Source: Intoshia linei (Eukaryota; Orthonectida; Rhopaluridae). From it: a DNA stretch of 64,000 nt. The DNA lies in assembly GCA_001642005.1 (NCBI GenBank), contig LWCA01000006.1, positions 43,884 to 107,883 of the forward strand, in the 5' to 3' direction. The position numbers and the translations under genes were made by a program. Each line of letters begins with the position of its first letter. Within the stretch, counting starts at the first letter, position 1. Shown here one piece after another: positions 1-10,700 of this stretch. Below the pieces are notes generated by a model. The model saw only the letters and a list, made by a program, of their open reading frames with translations. It was not told the origin of the DNA and searched no databases.

Positions 1-284
1 ATTTATTTATGTCTTTATGTGGCAAAACATTTGATATAATTGTTAAATCATCAAGATAAAGCGGAAATTAATTTAAATGTTTTAAATGTAATATGTATAA
101 TAATAAATTGTGTAAAAGAAATGAACAATCTGTTATATAAATATCAATAGGAGAGATTAAAAAAATCACCTTTTTTATCAATATTAATTTAGTATTGTAG
201 ACTATATTCTATGTTTGATATTATAAGACATTTAGGATTATATTTACAATTATTATTAACATTTTTAATCCTTTTTATGATTGA

Positions 285-420
285 CTAGCTTGACAGTTAT
301 GTACATCGTACAAACAGAAGCTAGCTCTGCCGAGGGCCGATTTTTTCATTGGGTACAAACACTGAGTGTTAAATTTTAAAAACAATTTAAGTATGGCTAC
401 AAGCGTCATAAATGACATGA
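285..420 (-). mobile_element. Helitron-like 3' end, fragment
   Basis: Read on the minus strand, this copy ends in a short hairpin (arms around GTTTGTAC and GTACATAAC) followed by CTAG at 288-285, and the next base is T. That is the Helitron 3' signature. It shares the block containing GCCCTCGGCAGAGCTAG with the copies ending at 10692, 25448 and 56511. Confidence 0.6.
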
Positions 421-889
421 AATCTATAAAAAAGTATTAAGGTAGTGTTATTCTACCGCCCTTAATAAATTTTTTAATGTAGAATAGAAATTTTAGTAGA
501 TGAGTACGATTTAAAACTCAATTTAAATTTTGACCCGAATATCAAAAAAACAATGCCATTCTATTCTAACATGAACAATTTAATTAAAACAGAAAAAATA
601 TTTATTTTCAGATTAACAAATTACAATATTTTGTATATTTACTGTTAGTATTTTTATTTTTTGATTATTTTATCTAGGATTTGATAACGATAAATTAGTT
701 AAATAAATATTTACATCTTCACTTACATTTTTATGGTCAAACCCCCAAATTACCCGTTTTTTTAAAAATGAATCAAATCACAGCATTATATGAAACATAC
801 ATTCTGAATAGTTTTTAAAATCATGAGTATTATGATAAATCACAACCTCAAAAACTGAAAATAAATTAAAAAATAAGACTTAAAATTAA

Positions 890-948
890 AAAGTGACCCT
901 CGACCTAGCTAACTGTTGTTTGTACAAAATATATAGCAGTCAAGCTAG
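890..948 (+). mobile_element. Helitron-like 3' end, decayed
   Basis: Plus-strand copy ending GTCAAGCTAG at 948, followed by T. The hairpin is partly eroded compared with the other copies. It lies tail-to-tail with the copy ending at 285. Confidence 0.5.
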
Positions 949-1539
949 TATTGTACAAAATGAACATTAAATTAATCTAAAGTTTTCATAATTCCAACAA
1001 ATTCGTGAAATTTTCCAGGCAAATTTTCCACCAAAAATTTCGTCAGACCCCACAATTGAGGCCTAGGCCTCAAGGTTAGGAAACACTGATCTAAATGAAT
1101 ACGATATTAACTAGATAAGTACGATTGAAAACTAATTTTTAATTATTAACAAATTTGCTTTAAATATAAAATATGTTATGCCTAAAAACCAAAAAAAATT
1201 ACGACACCACCTTAATATCAACAATTAAATTAAAACAGACAAAATATTTATTTATAACTAACATTTGTATATTTGATAATAATTTAATTTTCTTATTTTT
1301 ATTTTTGGATTCATTTTTCTTGGGTTTTATAATGATAGATTAGTCAATGAATATTTATATAGTCTTTTATTTTATTTTATTTTTTTAAATAAGCATATAT
1401 ATTGATGTAATTTTTATCACATCAGGTTAATTTTCTAAATTATTCATATTATATTTAGCTCCAAAATAGATAAACGTCAAGAATTTAATTTTTAGATTAT
1501 TTAAATAAATATTTAGTCTTTTAGTTTATTTTTTTACAC

Positions 1540-1735
1540 CTGTAAATTTTTTTAAATTCTAGAGATGTTTTCATTAAAAACAGAACGGTAACTTGTGGTT
1601 TTGGCCCTGAAAATATAATTTTTTTAAATTTACATTTATGGTAATGTTTATGATTTTAAAATCCGCATCAGCTTATATATTTTTTTAAATTCTCCAACAC
1701 GTTTGATTTTCAATACTTAAATAGGTCTAGATTTT
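1540..1735 (-). mobile_element. Helitron-like internal fragment
   Basis: This stretch matches the internal part of the Helitron-like family seen around 17.9-18.1 kb, 29.2-29.4 kb and 62.2-62.4 kb. Shared blocks include TTTTGGCCCTGAA and AATTCTCCAACNCGTTTGAT. Neither terminus is visible here. Confidence 0.55.
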
Positions 1736-3918
1736 AGAATTTATTATAATAGCATTCTAGGTATAATTATACTTAGACTTTAAGTATAAAAAAATAATAA
1801 GTCTAATATTTACTACATAAAAATTGTAGTTTCATACATTTCAAACTACAATTACAAGTCTGTACAAATAATTTGTATTAAATTTGTAACGGCTAAAATT
1901 TTTGACACAGTATGTGCTAAAATTCTGGAATAGTAAAGCAGATGTAATTGGTTATATTTGTATAACGTTTATATAATGACATACTGTTTAGCGTAATAAA
2001 TTAGTAATAACACTTCAATATGCCTTTCAAGGATGTAGTATGCGGTGCAACAAAGAGAATTTAGCTTAGTCTTCATTTGTTGATTATGGATCATTTCAAC
2101 GTTCAATTAATGAACTACAAAAATTGGTTAATTGGATGATAACTACAGTGTAAAAATCTTGTAATGTGCTAATAAGCAAAATGCATGGTCTTTATAATTA
2201 ATATTTGAGAATTTTCATTTTATAATAATTAATCTTACAATCGTTACGAAAATGAAAGTTAAATCAAAACGTAAAATATTTAAAAAAGCAAGTGCGGAAA
2301 AATGTAATTATTTTAAAAATTATTCATTTCTAACTCGGTGTACTCACTAACCTTAAAAAACAAAGTTTTTTAAGTTAATATAAATTTAAAATTAACTATG
2401 TTTAGGTTCGTGTTACTTTTAACTTGGGGTAAACGATGGAATTACAATTAATTGTACTATTATTTGTTAAATATTAATTACTGTTAAGATACAGTAGTAA
2501 CTTAACTTATTAACCATTTCGTAACGGATATATTACATGATGTACTATGAAATAATTTTTGAAAATGTATCCTTATCTTTTCAGTATATCATCGTCTCTA
2601 TGTCGTCAGAATAGAATAAAAAAATGGTTCTTGCAAAAAGATTGCAGAATTAAATTCTCTAATGAAATTGTCTAAACTTCCTCAGTACAGTGGACCTTCG
2701 ATTATACGTATAGTAAGTTTAAAATTTTTTCTAAAACAATTGTAAATGACTGAAAAGAAATGGCACAATAAAAATAATTTTACTGTACTTGTAACTATGG
2801 CGACACAACTTCACATTGTAAAATAGGAAATATGCCAGGTTGGAAAACCCCAAAAATGTAACAAAATAGATATTTACAGAATTATAAAATTTGTTTGACT
2901 GTGAAGACGTTTATTTCAGAAGAGAGGTAATGAAAATTAAATTTCTTTCTGATTGTTTGACTTAGATTTAAAGAATAACTAATTATGTACCGATAAACCC
3001 CTAATTTAAGTTAGTGAGGAAAAAAAATACGTTTAATTAAATTTATATACAGCAATGTTACAGCAAATTTGAAGCAAAAAAACATTTGCTATTATAAATA
3101 TATAATTTTAGCGCACAAATTAAACTTCAAATAAACTAAAATTGATTGTATGTATTTATTTTGAGTTACACTATAAAGTTTACGAGTGATGGCAAAAGGT
3201 GTTATTGCAAATTGCAATACAATGTGTATTACACACTAAACGTATATTTCAACTCACAGTAATTAAATTTACAAGAAATAAATTCCATGAGTAAACAAAG
3301 TTCACCTGCGTTTCATTAAAATTTAAAAATTTACAAAAACTTTTTGAAAAATGTTATTCATTTTTACATTCAATTTTTGTAATTATTTTTTAACTGAAAT
3401 TATTTCAAAATGTATATCCATGCAGCTTTAAATGAAGGATAAAAATAAATTTTTTTTTAAAAAAGAATAATAGCTGTAAATAAAAACTAGCACGTCTCAA
3501 TCTTATTAATTTAAATGGATCTAATTTTGACTCTATAAAAGTTTTACAAGACTTGTCTACAAGAAAACTAAATTTTAAGTCAAATCATTATTTGTATTAG
3601 TAACATTGGTAATTAGATAAAGATTTAATTTAACCATTCAGTTGGTACATAATTATAAAATATTGTAAAGGATTGTTACTAATAAACTTAATATTGTGTT
3701 GGATTGATACTTTTATAGCACAATTTTGTATTGGATTGTTACCATTTAAACTGAATCTACATAAATTTAAACATAATAGTCTGCATAATTCTTATCATTT
3801 CTGCATTTGCTATATATTTTTCATTCTATATCTTTGTACATAACAAACGTTTCTTTTTTTACAGCTTTGAAAACCACCAATGTATTATTTTTAATATTTA
3901 TTAAATTTATTAAAACAA

Positions 3919-5898
3919 ATGGAATTGAGTTATAGTGAGTTTACCGAGTTTAATTTAAATGAATGCACAGTTTAATTATTTTAATTTCAGTTATGTCGGC
4001 AATGTTAAAACCTTCACCACAAACTGTATCCCTTGAAAGAAACCACATGTCGAATCTTCGACTGAATAAAAATGAGAACATTAAATTTAATGGAATTTCT
4101 GATAACTTTAGTATTGAAGAAGCTAAAGCCAAACTAGAAAATGTTTATGATAGAGAAACAAAAGTAAGGCTAATTTATTTAACGTTTTCGTGTTTTGGGT
4201 AAAATTTATGTAATTTTTTTAAGATTTGAATTTATTAATTTATTTGACATACTAATATATTATTGTAAGATGATAAAATCAATTAATGTTGTCAAGGAAG
4301 TTATCAATAAATTAGAAAATTGCAGAATTAGCAAATTGGAATTAGAGGTATGTTTCAGGATTATAAAAACATTTTAAAATAAAAAAACAATCAAATTTAT
4401 TATTTATTTATAGAGAACGTTAATAGGACGATTGTTAAATGAAGTTCGCAAGAGTATTACTGACGTGGAAACAGCAAAAAGAACAAAGTCATTGATTAAA
4501 CAATGGCAAAATGTTATTGCTGGTAAGTCAACACCCAAAATTAGTACAAATCAAAACGGCAAATCTACCAAAATAGCTAATTTACCACAAGAATTACCTA
4601 AACGTCCCTCTTTAAAAATAAAAATAAAACCATTACTAAAAAAAAATAATGAGAATCCCAATGTAAATATAAATAATACGGATTTGTATCAAAAAAAAGT
4701 TAAAACTACCATGGAACTTATGGGTTCCTTGAAGAGGAGTGGAGATTTAAGAATAAACAAGAGCAGTTCAGTTAAAAAAATTAAATATGATATTGACAAG
4801 AAATGTGTAGAGCCGATAAATTATGCTCTATTGGCTAATAAGCGTATTAAAAAGGTTAAAAAACCTAAGAATGGAAAAAGTATAGATAAAATGGATGATT
4901 ACAGCGAAATATCCATTAGTACCAATGTTGAAACTCTAACGAACGTTTCTTCACCGCCAGAACCAGAACTTAATGTTGAGATGAAAGATGTATGCTTTTC
5001 AGTTAATAATATTGAGCCGGTATCAGAACCAGTTTCCGTCGTAACTACACTGTTTAAACCAGAAATTATCGAAAAATTAATAGTCACTCCAAAAATTATA
5101 GAAAAACCAATTGTATACAGAACATTACCTACTATGAAATTTTTAAATGAAATGGATAGTAAAAGAGCAAAAGAAAATAAACCCATTTTTGAAAGGTCTA
5201 AAAAAATGTTTGCTAATTTAGACATTGAATATAAAGATACTGATCCCATGAAAGAACTAGATTTATCAAAAATCAATATTAACGATGAGGGTTCCGATGA
5301 CAAGTATTATACCATCGACATCCATAGGCAATTTACTCACGATGGTCGTCGTGTTTCACCTGTTCGAATTCCAAAAGATAGATTTAAACTGAACGTTCCC
5401 ACGAAACAGACGTCCATGAGAAACGTGAAAAACTCAGTTGATTTAGTTTCTAGAGTAAATTATTATACTAGCCTCTTTACTCCCACTGATGTAAGTATAT
5501 CAGAATCTTTGAATGATACTAGTTCTACATTAACTGCTTTATCTGCAAAGTTTGAAGCAACTGTGGTTACTCCTGGTACACCATTAATTTCTCATGTTGC
5601 CATAATTCCTCCTACAATTAGCCTTGAAACAAAAAATTTTTATCTTAACTATGAGAATATAGTTAAATTGCCACCCACCACTGTCACGTACGAAAGTGAA
5701 AAGTCTATTCATCCCAAAAATTGGACGGACGATGATAAAAAATTTTGTAAAGACATTTCACATCGTTATTTAAACACTGAATGGGAAGGTATGAACGGTA
5801 TTAGCATGGATGGAAAATTTACTCGCTGGACGGAAAAAATATACACCACATCTTATGATGGTTATCCTATGGTACTGAAACCTTATGTTGAAAAATAA
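3919..5898 (+). CDS. MED26: Mediator subunit MED26
   Basis: Mediator subunit that couples Mediator to elongation factors in the nucleus. Exons 3919-3934, 3991-4163, 4270-4347 and 4414-5898 keep frame throughout and give 583 aa, close to the ~600 aa of vertebrate MED26. Residues ~45-125 form a TFIIS N-terminal (LW) domain containing LLNEVRKSI and AKRTKSLIKQW. A lysine-rich, probably disordered middle follows. The conserved end (~520-583) has the MED26 pattern: a GMNGI block, then FTRWTEKI, then a final LKPYVEK. A second conserved block near DKYYTIDIHRQF matches the family's DYTVNLDG region. Introns are 56, 106 and 66 bp. The ATG at 3919 is preferred because GTGAGT at 3935 and TTTCAG at 3990 join it in frame; starts at 3963 or 3993 are alternatives. 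Family call is strong; the exact start is moderately sure. Confidence 0.85.
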
Positions 5899-5958
5899 TT
5901 TCAATTAAAATTTTACAATTATTGTATATAACTAAAAGTTATAATTGTTAATTTTGTA

Positions 5959-5964
5959 AATAAA
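5959..5964 (+). terminator. AATAAA polyadenylation signal of MED26
   Basis: AATAAA lies 60 bp past the MED26 stop codon, the expected place for a 3' end signal. Confidence 0.55.
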
Positions 5965-6399
5965 ATATATTGTAAAGTTCGTTTGTATTTTATGATTGGT
6001 CAACATTTAACCCCGGTGCTGGTTTACACTAATAAAACATTAAAATTTCCGCCATTAAAATTAAAATTTGTTTTTTTAGTGTTTACCTAGCTATGACTGT
6101 CATATTGTTAAATATATAATTTAAATTTTATCTAAAAAATTTTTAAAACAGTTACCTGCAGTACACACCTAAAATAAAATAAATTTGTTGAAATCAAAAT
6201 CTTTCTTCACGAATCTTATCTTGTATGAAACAGAATTTAAAAGTACTCATACGAATGAACTGAGTACGAAATGATTTACGTCTACATCAAGCGTAATTAA
6301 TAAATTAAAAATGGATTACAAAATAAAAATGTTAACAATGTAAGTTTATAATATTAACAAAAAATATTTTTGATTCATGATTTTACACCACCATGCTTT

Positions 6400-6850
6400 T
6401 TAAATTTGTTTTGTGAAATCGTTGTTCATATATTCCCAATGTTTGGTCAAACCGTTATCCCTTCTCGTCCGAGAAAGCACCCCAATATCGTACAAATAAA
6501 TTAGCATGAGAATTATAATCAAATTATATTTATATAAACACTTTGATTCATCTTGATCACTCATTTTATAATCAGTGTCTTCCACTGTAGGTGCATATTC
6601 ATATATAAAAATATTTCCATACATTTTCACCTTTTTAAGTGTAATTTTAGATGAAAGCGTACCAGGATAATTGCGCAGTTTAAATTTTTTTATTCAATAA
6701 CTTCGCTTGACAAAAATAGCATTCTTCTGGATGATACTTGGGTGTAGTCCAAATGTGTGGTAATTCAAACATAGGTTTTTCTTTTCTCAATGTCGTACAG
6801 CCACATAAATTTAGGCGTCCAAATGTGATCTGTTACATCAATTGAAAAAT
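6400..6850 (-). pseudogene. Remnant of a transposon-associated protein with a W-x-x-P ... C-Y-F-C motif
   Basis: On the minus strand, about 6850 to 6680, a stop-bounded frame encodes ~50 residues containing FELPHIWTTPKYH followed by EECYFC. This resembles a block found in many invertebrate uncharacterised, apparently repeat-derived proteins (WREP..H..DCYFC); that resemblance is from memory. A second frame (6657-6400) contains YPGTLSSK and an acidic run, in keeping with the next block of that family after a frameshift. The two pieces sit in different frames with a stop between, so the copy is broken. An alternative reading of the 6400-6630 frame as a small membrane protein is possible but not supported. 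Confidence 0.45.
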
Positions 6851-7179
6851 CACATTGGTAGAATTTTAAATTTTCATTTATTGCATATGATTTTTTTGAT
6901 TTAACTAAATAAATACCACAAGTGAAGATTCGGTTAATTATTGATACATAATTGTTATTTTTAAGTATTTAGTAAATTGGTACTGAATATATGTCATCAC
7001 ATTGAAAATGACAAAATAGGTTTTTATAATTTTATTTTTTCTGGAATTTATGCTATTTATGACAATTTTTAGGATTGGACTGTTTTTACTTTATTTTTAA
7101 TATTATAGACATATTCTGTCTAATAAATTAAAAAAATGGGATAACAATTGTTTTTAAATTTCTTGACGCAAATGTTAAC

Positions 7180-7382
7180 AAACAAAAAATTAAGGTGGAA
7201 TAATTCACTTTAAAGTAAAAAGTAATGTGATATGATGATTCCACCTGAAAAAAATTTATAATATTAAATAGTAGGATTTTTTAGTTAGATTTTCAACGTG
7301 AATTTATTTTTTAAGTATAATAAAAATGTTCCCTTGGCAAAGCTAAATCCTGTTTGTACATATTACATAACAGTTAACCTGG
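7180..7382 (+). mobile_element. Helitron-like 3' end
   Basis: It shares TTCAACGTGAATTTATTTTT and the CTGTTTGTAC hairpin with the copies ending at 25448 and 56511. It ends CTGG at 7382 followed by T, which fits the CTRR|T rule. It lies ~350 bp upstream of the talin start. Confidence 0.6.
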
Positions 7383-7734
7383 TGTTTATATATAAATAAT
7401 GAAACAAAAATAAATATCAACTGATAAGTTGATAAATTGATTATTGACACAAATAAAAATGTTGATACAAATAGATACATCTCCGTTAAAAACTGAATTA
7501 ATAACCTTGGAAGTTGATGCTAGTGTCTTGGTACTATTTATATTTTATTTCATAGAGTAAATAAATGTGTTATCATAAACGAACCAAAAAATATATAAAG
7601 CCATAACATGTGGTATTCACCAATAATGGTAAATTAACGTAGAAACACATTTAATTAAATTATTGTATTCTACTTACAGAAGATTATTAAACTTGTGATT
7701 AAAATATATCTTAAATTTAAATCATACATTCTGA

Positions 7735-10700
7735 ATGCAAATAAAAATGATTCATTGTAGATATCAAAAATGGAAATCAATGTAAATCAACTATTTCCCA
7801 GTTCAGCCAGACGTACCCATATATAAAACAATACTTGACCATTTAGTGCAAGATTATGGTTTCTATTATATGAAACAGGGCTCTTCGGAAAAAAAGTGGT
7901 TGAATCGTGATAAAAAATTGAATTATTACAATACCGATAAAGAGGTAATTATTTCGAATAATCATGCCATGTAATAAATAAATATTTTGATTTTGAAAGT
8001 TTAGATTTTATATTATAAATGCAAAGTTTTCCCTATAGACATATCTGTCGCTTCAAATATACAAAAAGTCGTGGCCGTAAATGTTTCAGAGACATTGCAA
8101 TCCCAAATGAAGAAAATTTGCGAACTTTTTGGTACATAATAATAAAAAATATGATTCATTAAACTTTTACTATCAGAAATAACCAATTATCATGAATATG
8201 GTTTATTTCCCAAAAATTGTTCGTCAAACAAAACTAATCGAGATTTAACTTTGATTAAGGGGAAATGCAAGAAAGGTAAACTGGACAAAGCTCAAATAAA
8301 AGAAGAATCAATTATATCTCATCTCCAAGAACAATTAAAAACTGATGATATTGGTATCTTGTATTTTGTAAAAAAGTGTGGTTTATATCAACGACTACTG
8401 TATTCTCAATTTTAAAAAAAAACCTTTATAAAATTTCGATTAAAATTAAATAAATGTTATTTATGCACTAAATAACATTTTAGAGTAACAGACTAATACT
8501 GTTAAATAGATTTCTACCACTAAATTTAGCCATTTAGTACTCATAAAAATTAAACGTATTTTAGTGTCTTGGTTAGATGCAAATAAAGTAACAAGCAACG
8601 TGTTAGGAAACAACCATTCCTTGATATTGAAACGCCGCTTCTTTTACAGTAACGTAAAATGTCGCGTTGAAAATAAAACGGAAAATTATATATTATACAA
8701 CGAAATTAAAAATGATATTATAACATCGAAACTATTAGTGGATTTTAATGAATCTGTTCGATTAGCTTCATATCAAATTCTATCAGATTCTCTTACTGTC
8801 AACACATCAAAACAAAAAATTACACCCGAAACGTAATATTAACAAATAAATAAAATATTAAATAGCATCTATAATAAATATAATTATACCATATCAAATT
8901 AACTTCACTTTCCGAAATTAGGTACACACGATCAATAACCGTTATTCATAAAAAAGAAATGATATTTTTAGATATTGAGTCAAGTCCAATAGTGTTCCAG
9001 GTAATCTTTTCTGATAGAGGACGGAATAATTATTTAATTAGGGTGGTTAAAAATGTTTTATTTTAAATAATAATTAATAAGAATTAAATTGTTGTAAAAA
9101 AAATCCGGCGTCAGTCTACCCTGGAGGGGAAATTAGTTTAGGATGTGTTAGTTTGGTTAAGGTTCTGATCGATATTATTCTATTTGAGTTATTAATCCTT
9201 AATTTAGTCTTAAATTAATATTGCCTTTGGAATTCCGAAAATTAAAAAAAATTGCAAAAGCTATATTATCGGTAATTTGACCATACAAGCACAATTGTAC
9301 ATTGTAAAATTTACTTTTATGTACAGTATAGTGTAGTATTCAATTATTACAGTTAACTAAAAGGCAATGATGCTACCAGCATTTATACCTAAGGAATTCA
9401 AAGGACTCAAGCAGAGCTGAATCTCTTAAGTTCGAAGTTAGCAAAAAATGAAAAATTTTTCCCCAAATCATGCGTAATCATATAGTCCAGCCATTCTCAA
9501 CGTGGTTTATGTGGGCCCCTTGGGGTCCACAGCACTTTTTTGGGGGTCCATGATAATTATATACATTTATTACATATTATAGACATTTTCAGTAACATAA
9601 AGGCTCAGAAATACTAATATAAAACGTGCAAATCATGAAAAGTAAATTATTTGGTATTAAATTATATTACTTACAAGTGTAAAAACTTATTGGGAAACCT
9701 CCATTGTTCTATTTTAGGAGCAGCGTTTTTATTTAATTATTTTATTAAAATTTATCACCGAGTCAAGTTTCTAGTCATAAAAAAAGCTTTAAATTTCAAA
9801 TTGAAAATATACAAAAAATCAGTCAATATTCATGATTCTATGAAACATTAATCAAGGGATATAAAATAATAATTATTCACAGGGATGATAGATAATATAG
9901 ACTTTTTATTGATCTGATACAATATGTAGTAAACAATTAATAATGTACTGTAAACAATACCTGAAAAACATGTTCCATATTGGGAACATTGACTGGTTAA
10001 AGATTAATATTAATAGTTCAAGTTTATCACCTCGCAAAAATAGAGTACTCCATGTCTTTTGACCATCATGCGTTTCATCCAAATCTAATGATTCATTAAA
10101 AATTGTCATTATTATTAATTTTTTTGGGGGTCCACAGCGAAAAAGGGTTGAGAATGCCTGATATAGTCTAGCTAGTAGCTACCTCTACAGGAATCTTGAC
10201 TTGACATGTCAAATTTAACATACAAAATAGTTATGATATTAAGGAATATAATTTGTTAATGTTTACGTTGGAAAACTTGGGCCACTATTTTATAAATATT
10301 ACAGTATATTAACATGCTTATTAAACCCTTCGTATGTCACAACTTATTCAATCATGCTATTTACGATTTTTGGTGGAAGGGACTCATAAATAATTTTACA
10401 TGATTGGAGGGTCGTGGAATTAAACATTGAAGAACCACAAGAGTGTACTATTTTAATAAAAATAAATTTAGGCGTATAGCGATCTAAGCATATCACCTGA
10501 TGAAGCTCGGACAAAATATATTTTATTTGCTGAACAACTCAAAACGTATGGATTTTCAGTATTTTTAGTTCAGGTACTTTTAAATTGTCATATAGAAGAT
10601 CAGGGTTATCAATTGTGGGTGAATCGTTCCCTTGGGCCGATTTTTTATACTATTTCAGAAATTTAATTTTTTTAAGTTTAAAAAATTATATACTAGCTTG

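Larger units (their letters stand above)
1..3918. other. AT-rich intergenic region with Helitron fragments
   Basis: No coding exon is recognisable on either strand. The only structured pieces are two Helitron-like 3' ends (minus strand ending at 285, plus strand ending at 948) and a Helitron internal fragment at about 1540-1735. The rest is AT-rich sequence without long open frames. Confidence 0.6.

Noticed and set aside
4899-5303. 134-codon minus-strand frame
   Set aside because: Antisense to the MED26 coding exon; no family resemblance.
7771-7806. Talin start at the ATG at 7771 with a 25-bp intron
   Set aside because: Shorter than any other intron here. Starting at 7735 with a 45-bp intron gives the conserved MIHFQP segment instead.
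9651-10109. Two short frames as genes
   Set aside because: Both are inside the hAT element in talin intron 6 and show no transposase or other similarity.
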